From assembly GCA_947650285.1 (NCBI GenBank), contig CANTFL010001467.1, forward strand, positions 330,417-394,416: a DNA stretch of 64,000 nucleotides, written 5' to 3'. The position numbers were made by a program, and so were the translations under genes. Each line of letters begins with the position of its first letter. Position 1 is the stretch's first letter. Of the stretch, positions 40,788 to 53,990 are shown one piece after another. This DNA is from Hyaloperonospora brassicae. Its lineage: Eukaryota > Oomycota > Peronosporomycetes > Peronosporales > Peronosporaceae. Under the pieces are notes generated by a model. It had not been told where the DNA came from. It ran no database searches and saw only the letters and a program-made list of their open reading frames with translations.

Positions 40788-42888
40788 TCAGTACTCGTAC
40801 AGGCGCATGCTCGCGGGCATTGTCGCCGACAAGTTCACCTTCGCGGGTTTGCTCCGCCGTCGCGTCAATACCCCCGCGCCAGAGCTCGAGTGGGCTCGAC
40901 TGGCATCCAACATGCGCCGCAGGAGCTCCTCCTGCTCCGCGAGACACTGACTGATGGAGCGGGACGAGCGGAATCGAGCGGTCGGCTCGTCACCGGTTAG
41001 GCGACGGTCAAAGCCACTCGGGCTCACCAGCGCCAGCTCTTCACTTTGCCCCGAGGGAGCGAGTAACACGTTGTCGGCGCTCTCCGCCCGTGACCGGCGT
41101 CGGAGCTCAACTATTGGGATCACGTCGGTCGTGTCTTCGCCCTCAGCGACCTCGCGAAGGCCACCGCTCGACATGTGCGGAGTCAGCAGCAGCTGCTTCC
41201 GTGGCAGACGTCGTCGACTGGTCGTAAAGTGCTTCGCTTTCACCAGCTGATTCTGGAGCTTGAACTTGCCGTGCGGCTCTCGCTTCTCAGCGAGGATCGC
41301 TACGTCGTCGTCAATGACGTCCAGCGTCGCTATGAACGACAAACTGTCGTCGCGGTCCACGCTGTTGTTGATGTTGTTGTTGTCGCTATTGTCGTGAGTG
41401 TTGTCGTTGTCGCTGTCGTTGTTGGTGTCCCCGCGAGCCGTTGTCCAGGACGACTGGGACGAGGACAATGGGTTCGCCGCTCTCGAGCGCCCCGAGAGGC
41501 TGAAGGACGCTTTGCTGGCGTCCTCGGAGTCCGTCTCGGACCACTCGGACACGGACCCGTGGTACGGCTCGAGGTCGTTCCACCACTCCTGCCGGACCGA
41601 GCTGCTCTGCTCGTGGCCAGTGCTCATGGCTTTGCACCCTTCGACGCCCCTTGTGTCGTAGCTGAGGCTCTGACAGGCGCCGCCGCCGCGCGCGAGCGAA
41701 AGCGCACGTCCACGCTCCGATGTCAGCACGGGCAAAGCGTCGTGACTTCCTCGACGGACACGTGACACACACGTCATGCAAAAGTGCGTCTTGGTCAGCT
41801 GGAACACGCGCGACTTGCTGTCGTCGCGCGGCACGTTGCGAAGGATCACGCAGTGGCGGCAGAAGAGGTCTCCGCACAGTCGGCAGTGCGACCGGCGCCG
41901 CGTCGCCGTGTTGAACGGAAGCTGACACCGCGTGCACGCCCTGCGCTCGTCGTTCGCCACCCACTTGTCTTTGCTCACGATCCCGTGCTTCAGAATGTGC
42001 TTCGAGTCGGCGATGAGGGGCATGTCGTTGTAAATGCACAAGTACTTCCTAAAGTTCCTGGCGCTGGGGGACAGCCCAGCAAAGTCGTTGGTGCTCATGA
42101 GGAAGAGCTGCGTCGCGTCGGCCGAGGAGCCGGCGGGGCGGACGATGCAGACGCTCTGTGCCTTCATGCGTTTAATTTTCAGCGAGGGGTACAGGTCGGG
42201 GCATTCCGGGAGCTCCACGGGCAGCGTCGCGCGGACGCCCACTTGGCGGCCGAGTTTGTCCGTTCTGTACGTGAGGTACTCGAGGAAGCAGTTGTCCCGC
42301 TTGTGGCCAAACGAAGACGGCTGCAGACACGTCCACTTGAGGCCCATGTACTCGTGCGGTCGGTTACTGTCTCTCGTGTGGATGTTCTTGAGCACGACGG
42401 CGTCCACCGCGTAGCCGAACATGAACTGAGCGCACTCGAAGTGCGCTCGCGACGTCTCGGCGTAGTGGTACTCCATGAACTGCTGATAGTCGCCGTGGAT
42501 GCAGCCGTAGAGGCGGAAGTCACTGTGCGCGAGCTCCTCCGGTGACTCCTTCCGCACCGCCGTCAAGGGGCCTTCGGTGCCGACCAGCACCCACGGCGCA
42601 CTGTACAGTGGCTGCACTTGGTGTTGTTCGTACTCCTCTAAGGCCTTTCGAACAATGTCCTCGACCTGCGTCTGGAAGCTTCGGACCTGCGCGTCCGTGA
42701 GCTGAATGGCCGAGAAAAAGTCGTCCGGCAGTGGGAACGTATTGGCGTCGTTTCTAGTAGCGCAGTCGGGTGACACAGTCGATGACAAGCAGAGAGAAGT
42801 CAGCACTTAGTTATCGGAGACCGTAGTAGCGTCGGACGGAGCGTTCGTACCGTGAGAGTGTGCGGCGGCGGCGGGTGGATGACAGCAT
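40788..42888 (-). CDS. START-FYVE protein 1 (spliced)
   Basis: Predicted as two exons: 42888-42851 (ATG, 38 nt) and 42753-40788, joined across a 97-nt intron (42850-42754) with GT..AG ends and CTAAG/CTGAC branch-like motifs. This gives 667 residues and an in-frame N-terminus leading into FPLPDDFF, the motif shared by all four paralogues. The START-like lipid-binding domain covers about residues 35-265 (FMFGYAVDAVVLKNI; MGLKWTCLQPSSF). The FYVE zinc finger is at 277-341, with eight cysteines (286, 289, 303, 306, 311, 314, 338, 341) and a Trp at 277. The basic motif reads RRRSHCRLCG, lacking one His of the PI3P consensus RHHCR. A long disordered tail is Asn/Asp-rich and ends with SISQCLAEQEELLRRMLDAS. 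Probably an endosomal or membrane-associated lipid sensor. Confidence 0.88.
42754..42850 (-). other. Predicted intron of START-FYVE 1
   Basis: 97 nt on the minus strand, GTACGA...CTACTAG. Without it the frame has no ATG before the FPLPDDFF motif; with it the frame is continuous from an ATG. Confidence 0.6.
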
Positions 42889-45071
42889 GACGGCAAATTG
42901 AAAACTGAGTGAATCGCGTCGCATACGGCTGCAGAGCTCTCGGAGAGCCCCTCAGACGTGTGTCGAGCCCAACCCGAGTCCACACACTTACACCCACACA
43001 TGCAGACTCGATCGAGAGTCAGATGGCACATTGCGTTCGGCTGGGGACAGTTTCCAGTGATGTGCTTCAGAAAAGTCGCGGTAATATACCGTGAGTCACA
43101 GCTCCAGCGAGGCCAGAGCCGGGAACACTTCGCTGGACAGGGCGCTTTGTAGCGCTTTAACCGGTGCGCGAGGCTTCTGTGGAGTGAGTCGCGTCGCATG
43201 TCTCCACTGTCGCGTATCGGAGGTCTTCGTGCCAGTCACAACCACCACAGGTGACGCGTTTCCTCTTGAGATCGACAAGAGGCTTCGCACTATTTCCACT
43301 TCGGCCATCGACAGGCCTCCAGTCCTCGAGTTAAATGATGGGGTCGACTGGCGCTGCATCCCATTGTCGACACTGATGCATGAGGGTCCCCCCCCCGCGG
43401 CTTCTTCACCATCTCGTCGTGGCGGCCCCAGCGTTCCCTCGAAGGGTTCCTACCGACCACCGGGTGAAGACGAAGCACTTTGCCTCGTAAAACTGCTCGA
43501 GGCGACTGCTTGTGTATCAGCGGCGGAATTGCTGCGACGGCCATTCGCCGACTCGCGAACGTCTCTGGCAAAAGCGCTTTCGAGTGTGACCTCTTTCGCG
43601 CTCACAAGCGCTGGACTCAACTCGCCTCTTTGCTTTGGACGATGGGCCTCTCGCGATCGGATCCATTCAGGCAAAGAGGTGCACGTTGATGAACCCACCA
43701 AGCGCCTGCACACCCTTTCGAAAACCCACTTCGGAGCGCACAGAAGACGCACACAGCCTCTGAGGTTCGGCATATTTGACGTCTCGGCTCGGTCCAAGTT
43801 CGTCAGTCTACCGTGACAGCTCATCGAGTCTCGGACGTGCTTTTGGATGGGACGTGTTCTTTTACTGCGACTTGCGTTGCAAACACGACCGACGGTCGAT
43901 CGACCGACGAGTGCGCGAGCACTGTCTGCGGCTGCACGTGTCCAGTCTGAGCTGCCCAGTTGGACGAGCCCACAGCATTGCTGCTACCCAAGCAGCCAGA
44001 CAGACACACGGCGGTCACATCATCGAAGTAGTAACACTCTAATAGACGCGCCGTGCGTTTCCTGCCGATCCAACAAACAAACACACGCTGCGGACTTCGT
44101 GGCCACGACGCCGCCTGGTTTCGCGTTGCTCGGATGAGCACACTCGAGAGATCTGACAGCGACGTTACGCAACTTCTCAGCGTCGATGTTGTGTGTGTGA
44201 GTATGAGTGTGTGTGTGTGTAGCAAGAGAGATCGAGAGAGATCGATCGATTGATTAATAAATAGATAGAGATCGATACAGGTAGAGAGATCGATTGATAG
44301 AAAGGAGCTCTCTTGTGCATACACGTTGTAGTCTCCTCCTCCTCACCGCAATGGCTGTGCTTCCGCTTCGTGCCAAGTACAGACCACACGTTTGCATGTC
44401 TCCCGTCGCGCGTCGCGACTCTTCGTCTGCATCTGGCGATCGGTCCCTGACGCGGACACAAATTCAGGAATGATTCTGTTCCGCAAACTGATTCCGTTCG
44501 CTCGCGATGGCGGACGTGGACGACCAGAGGATCTTCTCGAAGACCGTTTCGCGAGCCAAAGGCCGACGGTGTGTGTGCGTGTGTGTGCACGAGCCACAAC
44601 GAGCGACCGCACGTCTGTCTGCGTCATTTGTATCCGCGTCTCATGTCCTCAAATCTCGAAGGCTGACCGACCGATTGACCGACCGACTGGCTGCCTGTTC
44701 TCTCACGCCACGTGTAGAGAGGCGACTCGGGGCGAAAGCCGCAAACAATGGCACTGCACGTGGCAGGGGCGACACGCGCTTTGAAGAGTTGCAGCATTGC
44801 ACACAGTGGACGGCCGCCACAATCACGCGCAGCAGTCGCCGAGTGTCGAGTCGCATCGACGCGGCACTACCAGAGGACGAGGGCGTCCGATCCGACACAT
44901 TGCAAAACGAACGAGTAGTGTCAGCAGCAGCAGCAGAACAGCAGTCGCAGCAGTAGCGCCACGTCAAACGAAATTCGCGCGCGTGCGACTCGTCGGTCCT
45001 CTCTTCTTGTCGTTCTTCTTCTTCTTCTTGTCGCTGGTGGTGTGGTCGCTCTTGTCGCTGTCGTTGCGGCC
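42889..45071. other. Divergent intergenic region between START-FYVE 1 and 2
   Basis: About 2.2 kb separates two genes transcribed away from each other, so it should hold both promoters. A 241-codon + frame from a GTG (43091-43816) and a minus frame (43450-43824) overlap each other; neither has a domain I recognise. Simple repeats: GT-rich 44190-44221 and GATC/GATA-rich 44222-44300. Confidence 0.45.
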
Positions 45072-46687
45072 ATGACGAGCAGTAGCGTGAGGTTCCCGTT
45101 GCCCGACGGGTACTTTCCGCCCGTGCAGCTCTCGCCGGCAGAAGTCGCGGCCTACGAGCAGCGCGTGGAGATCATCATGAAGAACGCGCTGGCCGAGTAC
45201 AACCTGCACGAGGCTATGGGCGCGCGGCCCGAGTACGGCTCGTCGCGCTGGACCGTCGTGGGCCACGTCGAGCACCTGACGGCCGTGCGGGAAGTGGACC
45301 CGACGCGGGCCGTCGAGTCGTCCCGCATCTTCGGCCGCGTGGACGGCGACTACCGCAGCTTCATCGACTTTTTCTACGCCACGACGGCGCAGGAGGTGTT
45401 TGCCGTGAACCAGTTCATGTTCGGCTACGCCGTCGACGGCGCTGTGCTGTGCAACATCCACACGAAGGAGTCGCAGCGGCCGCATGTGTACCTCGGCATG
45501 AAGTGGGTCTGTCTCCAGCCGTCGACGCTCTCGCGCAAGCGCGACATGTGCTTCCTCGAGTACCTCGTGCACACGCGGGACCTGCAGGGGCGCGACGTGG
45601 GCGTGCGCATCACTCTGCCGCTGCTGCTGCCGCAGTGTCCGCCGCTGCCGGAGAAGCTCAAGACGCGGCGCGTACACTCGCACACGGTCACGATCGTGCG
45701 GCCCACGAGCGACAACGCGGACGCGACGCAGATCTTCACGACGAGCGAAGTGGACCTGCACAAGGGCGCGAGCGCGTCGTCCGCCGCCGCGTTCAAGAAG
45801 CGCATGACGACGCTGAGCTCCATGGCGCTCTTTGCCGACTCGAAGCGCATCTCGGCGCACGGGATCCTCGACCGGCGCAGTTGGGCGCCCAAGTCGGCGC
45901 GCGCGCACTGCGTCGTGTGCAGCCGCCGGTTCTCCACCACGCGGCGGCGACAGCACTGTCGGCTCTGCGGCGAGTTGGCCTGTCGCCGGTGCATGACGTT
46001 GCGCGACGCCGCCGTGTTCGACGACAGCGCGCCGTCGCCGTCGGCCAGTCGGACGTTTCAGGTCGTCAAGACCGTCTTCTGCAAGGCGTGTATGGGCAAA
46101 GTCCGCGGGTCGGACGTCCTGAACTTCGTGGGCGCCGACAGTCAGGACGAAGGCGTGTCCGACGCCGAGTCCGCGTGCTGGGTGGCGGACAAGGGCTCGG
46201 ACTGCGACAGCAACAACTTTGCCATGACGAACCGGTCACTGCTGGCGATGCACTCGCCCGCGGACGAGAGCTCGTCGACGTCGTGTCAGCTGCTGCTGAG
46301 CGACGCGACGGACGACTCGGAGGACGAGGCGAGTTCCGATCGAGGCGGTGGGGCACTAAAGCGGACGTTCTCGAGTTGTCTCGACTTGGAAGTGCTGTCC
46401 GAGACGCAGACGAGCGTGTCGTCGGTGCTCGACGACGAGGCGGAAGTCGAAGTCGCAGAGCCTTCGGCCGCTGTGCTGTTTGACATCCGCCACCTCCGGA
46501 CGATGGCGGGCGCTGAGCGCGTCGTACAGGAGGCGGAGGAACGCGACCTGCAGACGATGCGCGAGTCGTTTGCAGCGCTGGACATGACACCGGTCCGTCG
46601 GTTGAGCTTCTCGTCGAGCGCAGGGAACGAGGCGGGCGAAGGGTTTCCGAGCTGTCGGAGCGACGAGATGCCCCTCATGGAGGAAGT

Positions 46688-46718
<31 letters not shown>

Positions 46719-46961
46719 GACGACGACGACGACGTCATTGAGATTGTGGGCGAGTCGACTCAGGTGGTGTCCTGTACGCGGCAGGTCGTGTCGTCCCCGT
46801 TACGCGACTCGCCGCTGACGACATTGACGGAGAACCTGTTGTTCGGATTGGGTCGGCCAAACGTGTCGATCGACCAGCGACTGCAAGAGCAGGAGGTGCT
46901 GCTCAAGCGCTTAGTCATGGCGGCCAACTCCTCGGGGTACTACTCGCGAGGCGCTCACTAA
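45072..46961 (+). CDS. START-FYVE protein 2
   Basis: 629 residues from the ATG at 45072, one exon. The N-terminus is VRFPLPDGYFPPVQLS. The START-like domain covers about residues 20-265 (NQFMFGYAVDGAVLCNIH; LGMKWVCLQPSTLSRKRD). The FYVE finger has Cys 280, 283, 296, 299, 304, 307, 337 and 340, with Trp at 271. The basic motif is TRRRQHCRLCG, a Gln where the PI3P consensus has the first His. The long loop before the last cysteine pair (PSPSASRTFQVVKTVFCKAC) is shared by the cluster. The tail is acidic with an Asp/Ser run (about 46686-46735) and ends near SIDQRLQEQEVLLKRLVMAA. It is the only member on the + strand. Confidence 0.92.
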
Positions 46962-49837
46962 CAACAGGCAGCGGTACTGTTGATCGACGCAGAAGCGACA
47001 GCAACCGCCACTTGACGATGGCTCCTGCAGAGACTGCGGGATGACCACGTACAGCATTGACAGACAGACAGACAGACAGAGAGTCGTAGTGTTAGGAAGA
47101 CGTTCGAGTATATTGCAGTTATCTAAGACGAATGTTATCCCAGCCGTTCATTGCTCCTCTGTTGAAATAAAAGCTCTCACGCCTCGTGTTACTCGCTAAC
47201 ATCGGTAGACTTTGGTGCATGTTGCGCTCACACTTCAGTGTGCATTCACAACGTGTCCATTCATTCCCACACGACGAGATCGAGCGGTGATGGAGGCACG
47301 AGCGCAAGGGCAACAAACTCAGTCTTGTCGCGTAGTTTCCACCGGCTCTGATCGCTTCGTTTCGCACCATTGCCCCGTTCCTAATAGAGCGGACTGCAAA
47401 ACGACTCAAGAGGAAGCAAAAGTCTCGATCAGTGTCTGCAAGCGAAGCAAATCTCGAGACGTTTCAAGCCTTTATATGTAACGGAGACAGTCGGTGCAGC
47501 ATCGATTACTGCGGCCTGCTGTCCGCTCGTAAGGGCTTTTGCCATTCCCCATGTATCCGGACTCGTGATGGGCGCAATCACGAAACTTTTCGTATCGTCT
47601 TGATGGCCACGACAACGCAACACCCGCACCGAGTGGACACAGCTGGTAGTGCACTTGGAAACAAACGCAAGAATGGACCGTGTTATGCACTGGAAGGTCC
47701 AATGTTCGTGCTTCCCCGTCGCAGCTTCCCGCCCGGCAACTCCGGATCGCATTCTCATCGTCCGATGCTGTTCACCACATGCTATCAACGTTCCTGTCGA
47801 GATCGGCTCTCGATCGACTCGCTTCCTTCGTACCGGCGACCCGATGGTCGTTGGTCCATCTCACTATCTTCGTCATCAAAATCGACCGCGTGAGTTTTTA
47901 GATCGACCTCTCGGCCACTGGAAGTGTCTTACGTCGCTCGAACTGCATCAAGGAATGGGCTCAGACTATATGGGCTCCAGACGACTCCGCTACAGAGTGT
48001 GAAACGATAGTAAGGTCTGCAACCATTGCGTCGATACTTGGAGCCAACATCGTCAAAGCACGACCAGGTCTCACCCACGCACTGGCATAGACGCGCCATC
48101 GATTGAATAATGCAACTGCCTCGTCTTCCATCGACGCTCTGGACGCTGCGAGCAGAAGAGTGCTGCCGGTAGCCTAATTACATACACGTGTAGCGAGTGT
48201 GGTAGATGGCGATCGGTCAAGCAAAGGTGCCCGACCCTCCACCTAAGTCTTCGCATTTGCATAGCAGTCTGCTTCACTTCAAGCCGAGAGAACGTTGAAT
48301 GCAGGACGGTCCACATGCGCTTTAGGCTGCCGAATCTGAGCACATCGGCAAAACAATTGGTCCAGAAAGGTGGTCCGTCTAATAAAGTCAAGTGCCGCGT
48401 TCGTGGACAACAAACAAAGCGTATGTAGCACTGATTTGTTGTCATTGCCATTCTGTCCTGTAGCAGCGACTACAAAATGGGGCGCATTCACCCGTCCGTC
48501 TTCGTGCCTGCCCCAGCAGCAGTCTCGTACTCAAGGTAGCACGTTTCTCACGCCTTCATGCCTACTACTGCAGGGATGGCCATGTCTACAAAACCACAAT
48601 TTGCTTTCTTGCAATAGCATTCAGAGGCCATACAGGAAACGATCAAGTTACGGCCGTGGGAAAAGGTGTATTAGCTCAACTTTGGTGCGCACCGTCGACG
48701 TGTCGGGGCCTTGCAACGAACACGCACGATTACATCCGCCACAGTGATTGATATGATACATTTGATCTTGAACATCTCGTATTGACATGGCCCGAACTCG
48801 CGTCAACGATATGCCGCACCATGCAACGCCTGCGGTGTGTTGACGGCGAGAGTTGCGAGATCACGTATGGGTCGTGCACGTACAGACAATTCCCGTCGTG
48901 ATGGACGCTCTGCCTTTGTGAGGCAAACGGCAAAAGCTGCAGGAGAAACGAGTCCGCACAACAGCACATTAGCGTACTTCAAAGACTTGCTAGCGCTGCA
49001 AATTCGCCCGCCGAAGTCACGAAGGGGTTATCGATGACATCCGCGCCAGTATGCCGCTCGTCTGGTGGGCAAAGAACACGCACAAGTTGATCCCCGGCGA
49101 GGCTCGTAGTCGGTAGCTACCGCAACAAATTTCGGGTTTTACTTGATATTTTTGTAAACATTACCATGCAAATTTTTCATCTCAACTGATGTCGTGGCTT
49201 TGCATCTTTCTTTACTCGGCTTGCGCTGCCATGAACGTCGTCGCCTGCTGCGGTGGGCGGCATAGAGAGCTGCTGGCATTATCATTTTGTGCAAAAACAC
49301 GCGTCAGCCGGTAGCGAATTTGTGCACTTTGGCATACGTCACCGTATTGCGAATGAGTAAGTAATTTATAATCTCTCGGTGTGTGTGAAGAGCCGCATCA
49401 GCGTTCACTCGAGGATGTGAGATCTACGGTACGAGTGCACCGTCAACGGTTTGGGCCAATCGAATTAAATGATCTCCTGGTGAGCGTATCTTACGCGGTA
49501 CGGCATCGGATACCCAAAACCGCACGAGTATATAAGCTACTTTTGTATACACTTATGCCACGCATCGATGCGATAACAAGCTAGACTTCCATCACTCGGT
49601 AGCAGTGCAGTGCATTTTGGCACGCTTGGATCGAATGAAGAAGCCAACTGAATGGATGCATTTTTCTGGCTGTCTATGGACTAAGTAATGAACAAAACTA
49701 CATCAGGTAAGATGAGTGTTTAAGATTTTCGTAATTGCGTTTAATGTTTGGTTTATACTCTGCGTCGAGTTTGTACTGTATTTTCATCGTCGCGACGTCA
49801 CGACACTTGCGCCTCGGGTCAACACCAGGCAAAGGAG
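46962..49837. other. Intergenic region between START-FYVE 2 and 3
   Basis: 2.9 kb without a supported gene. It holds a CAGA tetranucleotide repeat at 47061-47080. Overlapping frames of 100-150 codons on both strands (47429-47893, 48071-48747) have no recognisable domain. The two flanking genes converge here, so only 3' ends are expected. Confidence 0.5.
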
Positions 49838-51932
49838 TCATAGCTCGTACATGCCGTTGTCGTCGCTTTCGTTGCTGCCTTCATGTATGCTCTCGGTCTC
49901 AGATGGCGCTTTGGCGCGAGTTTGGACCCTGGGGTTAAATATCCGACTGGCAGAAAGCACTTGCAGCAACAGTTCATTCTGCTCGGCAATGCACTGGTCC
50001 AGCGACTTTGAAGAAGGCATTGAGTCGGCCGTGTTGAAGTTTCGAGTGCTTTTCGGATGCCGCGGCATAGTCTTCGGAGTCGCGGGGGTAGACGACTGTC
50101 GAGCGCGACTGGTGTCTGGGTACATGCTGCAGAAGCCCTCGTCTGCAAGGTGATCCGATTCAGATCGGTGTCCGCGCATCATGTCTTTCGTGTCGATCAC
50201 TTCGTAGATACTGGAACGCTCTTCGAGCTGGTCGTCAAGCTGGACAATGTCAACTTCGTGAGGAGTGTTGAGTGATTGCGGTGCCAAAATGGAGTTGCGG
50301 CCCAGCGAGTAATCGGAACTGACCGATGAACGCACAGTGGCGATGCCGCTATGGTTGCGCGAGATTCTGCTGAAATGGCTTGACCCCGACTTCCAGCTGC
50401 ACGCGTCCGCGTCAACTTCGGACCACCAAGACGTGCGCGTATCCTCGTTCCAATTCGCAATGCTGTACGATGCATCAGTCTGCTGGGACAGGGAGCTGCG
50501 CGATACCGAAGATTTCGGTGAAGCAATCGCCGTTTGTTGTTCGATTGACGAGCGACGGGGCATTGCAGACGATATTGACGATACTTCGGAACGACGATCG
50601 GCTTCCATTTGCTCGTGACTAGGTTCTGCGTCCTCTTCACACGTGCGACTGATGCACACCTTGCAGAACGCAGACTGTACCACGCGGAACGTCCGTTGGC
50701 TCGTCATCGTAGCATCATGGCCAACAGTGTTCCCTCGCCGACGAGCGCTGGCTCGTTGAACAAGGCACTTGCGGCAGAAATCGTCACCGCACATCTGACA
50801 GTGGTGGCGCCTATGCCCACCTCGAAAAGGCCGAGAGCAACTCGTGCAGCCACGTTGAACACACGAAGTCGGCACCCAAGGACGAATAGTGGCCTCCATC
50901 GCGAAAGGCTTGCCTCCGGCTTGCGACTGCTCCAGAAATCCGGGTCTCATGAGCGCAGTGGCAATACACTTGGCATCAGCGGAGAGCGAGACATCTTTGA
51001 GTGCTTTAAGCAACTTCTTGCAGTACTTTGTAGAAGCTGTGAGTCCCTTGTGTTCAGACTGACTCAGCATAAATATCTGAGTAGCGTTCGCACGCGATTC
51101 CGACGCGCGCACGATTGAGACCGTTGTGACCTTTTCACGTTTTGTCTTGAGCTCGTCGGGCAGCGGCGGGCACTCGGGGATCTCCACGGGCAAACGAACA
51201 GTCACCGCAATCTCGCGGCCCTGATCGTCCTTTCGGAACCCCACGTACTCGAGGAAGCACTCGTCACGCTTGCGAGTGAGCATTGACGGCTGCATGCACG
51301 TCCACTTGATACCAAGAGTCATCTGGTCGTCTTGATGATCCACGTTTAGGTTACACAGCACCACAGCATCAATTGCACAGCCAAAGAAGAACTGGTTCCA
51401 CGCGAAAAGCTGCTCGGACGTCTTGGATGAGAAAAAGTCCACAAACCGGTGAAAGTCACCCGGCACTGTTCCAAACGTGCGCGTGGTCGTGGTCGCTCCC
51501 TGCTTTCGACGGGCGACGGACAGGTCCGAGTCGTGCGCAACGTCCTGCCAGCACTTGTCCTCGTCTGGGTTGAAGCCGGCGACGCACGCCTCGTGCTCCT
51601 TGCACGACTCCATCGTCTTCGTGATGATGGCTTCCACCTGCGTCTTATACTCCTGTACGTCAGACAGCGAAAGACGGAGCGGTGGGAAGTAGTTGTCGGG
51701 CAGCGGAAATCGCAGCTTGCGAGATCGGTACCTAACAGGGGAAAGTCACCGCCAAAAGCCAATGAACTGATTAGTATCAACGTCGAGCGCCATGTGCGAC
51801 GCGTGAAAATGTATGGAACAACACGGCCGTTACAAACGTCAGCAGATGACTCGTCCTGTAATAACATCAGGCGACTTACGAGGAGCTACCGGATACCGTC
51901 CGTGGCAGGGGGGAAGACGACTTGCGGGGCAT
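49838..51932 (-). CDS. START-FYVE protein 3 (spliced)
   Basis: Predicted exons 51932-51880 (ATG) and 51731-49838, with a 148-nt intron (51879-51732) starting GTAAGT and ending CCTGTTAG. The joined product has 648 residues, reads MPRKSSSP... then LRFPLPDNYFPPLRLS, and has no other ATG that would include this family motif. The START-like domain ends near residue 275 (AWNQFFFGCAIDAVVLCNL; LGIKWTCMQPSMLTRKRD). FYVE cysteines are at 313, 316, 329, 332, 337, 340, 374 and 377, with Trp at 303. The basic motif is GHRRHHCQMCG, with Gln in place of the last Arg. The tail ends with SLDQCIAEQNELLLQVLSAS and NGMYEL. It is more divergent in the N-terminal START region than the other three. Confidence 0.88.
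51732..51879 (-). other. Predicted intron of START-FYVE 3
   Basis: 148 nt on the minus strand, GTAAGTCGCC...CCCCTGTTAG, with CTGAC and CTAATC-like branch candidates. Both splice sites match the consensus and the join keeps phase. Confidence 0.7.
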
Positions 51933-53990
51933 AGCGTCGATACGGTATTGACGACGACGAGGAGGAGGAGGAGGGCGCGCTGCGTCGTGGAAAGAGTCCC
52001 ACCCGATTGTCCGCTCGTAAGCGTTGAAGCAGTCGCGAGCGCCGGCGGAGACGGCCGACGCGACGACACGCGACGAGACACAGTTTCGAGTCGAAGAAGA
52101 GATGAAATGGCTCGCACGGCAGGCGAGCGGTCGGTCTATCCGATGCAGGCGGCGGTCCCACTCGCGCCAATGGTTGCGCCGTGTCGCGACTCGTTTCTAC
52201 GCCACTTCATTGATCCGGACGATCGCGTGTTTCGCAGAGCACGAGCCGCTGTCGCCAGATTGCGAGAAAGGCGCGGGGAAAGGGGTCGGGGAGGAGGAGG
52301 ACTGCGTACATTCTTCGCGGTGTAGCGTTCGTCCGGTCGAAGGATTTGTGCCGATCCGATCCGAGTGACTTGGAAAATCCGGCAGTGTCTGACGTTCGGT
52401 CGACTAAAGCTTTGGCCCTCTGCACACGGGCTCCACGACGGGTCTGTGTGTGTGAAGTGCAGCTTTGTCGCACGGCGCGAACGGGTCGAATTCAAGCCGG
52501 AAGAGCGCTACTAACAGAAAGGACGACGGACTTCAGAGTGATCGCTGGATATTGACTGATATCGGCGACTTTGCATCGCAGTTTCCGAAGCCCAAAATGC
52601 GATGCGTAAGTTTGCTCGACGCAGTCTCCACCCCGTGCTTGGGGTTCCAGCAGTGGACAGTAAATTGGGGCGCCATAAGTAGCACTACGTTTCCTGACCT
52701 CTTTGCACATGGCCACCCGCGTTACTCGTTGAGCTTACCCGAAATCACGTGCATTGTGCCCACTTGTTCTCGGTAAGTGCGTCTCGACGAGGTCATTGCG
52801 TACATCTTGTGGACAACGAGTGACGAAAACGTCACGTGTGGCCCTAATGAGCCATTGTCGATTCCATATGACGCAACCCGTACAGTTCAGTTAAGCCTTG
52901 ACTTGAGCAAGACCTCCGTGAATTCCGACACCAGGTAGTGTGATCGAACCGGAAGGCGCGTATGTCGTGTACCACCCCTTCCCGTCCATGGTCAACCTTG
53001 GCAAAGGCGTCGTCAAGATCTGAAATATTGAGATCGTAGGGCTGGGAAAGCAAAGCCTCATGACAAAAGGCAGACCGTAGAACACGACACAATAACGCCA
53101 CGCACGTAACACATGGGCCGAGTGGACGGAAGGATAGCCCGAGTCAGCTCACGCGGGCTTATGGAAAAGCCTTGTTTCGATCAAGAGTAAACTTACAGAG
53201 AAAAGTCCGTGAGGCAGAGCGTCAACGGTGCAAGTCTGTACATATCATCAGCGCTTCTAACGGATTGTCCCGAGCACATGTGCATCGCTGGCGAGTGACT
53301 TACTTTTGGAAAAGCAAGCTGGCAATCACCTGACTTCTTCGTAGACATTAAGGTCCTCGCTGGTGCGTCCACAGTCACTCCAGCGCAGTTTTAACATTAC
53401 AGACGAAACGTCGTCGTACCGGCTCATCTCCGCCTTAATTGCATTGCACAGCGTTGGACCTTGTGCTGCGTCCTTCACGGGGACGCAAGACTCACATCAT
53501 GTCGTCTCGCGTGCGGAGGAAGATACATCGATCGCTCGGCACTGAAAAAGTGATGGAGCCTCTTTTTCTCGCTTTTCGACTCTCAATGTTACACGTTGCT
53601 CGGCATTGTTCGGACTCAGCGAATCCAGCTAGACTTGCTCTGGATCCAAGAACAGCATTCGTAAGGAGGTCGGTCTCATAGCACAAGTCTTGTGATCCAC
53701 CAGACGCTCAGCAATCGATGTGGTCCTGCCATCTGCTGAGCGGAGCCTTTCGTCACCTTTTGTGATTAATATATGGATTAAGGCCTTGAACCACGTGCAA
53801 CAGATTGTGTGACGACAATGGCCGCGACGACAGCTTGCGGAAGTGTTATTATGTTATTCCACGACTGGTGCTGCAAAGTATACCCATCCTGCATCGCCGA
53901 GAAGCGTGAGACCATACGTGATAGTAGAGATATCTCAAAACATTTAGGATTACTTGTTCACAAACACGCAAGCAGCTATGCTATGCTTTA
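51933..53990. other. Intergenic region between START-FYVE 3 and 4
   Basis: It should contain the promoter of START-FYVE 3 and the 3' end of START-FYVE 4. Short frames on both strands show no domain. Nothing else is recognised. Confidence 0.5.

Noticed and set aside
43091..43816. 241-codon + frame between START-FYVE 1 and 2
   Set aside because: Starts at GTG, no domain, overlaps an equally plausible minus frame; recorded as intergenic.
45449..46483. 344-codon + frame inside START-FYVE 2, and the 330-codon minus frame at 44964-45956
   Set aside because: Arg/Ala/Val-rich shadow translations of the FYVE gene with no motif of their own.
47432..48747. 100-150-codon frames between START-FYVE 2 and 3
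   Set aside because: Overlap one another on both strands, no motif or signal peptide, and lie between converging gene ends.
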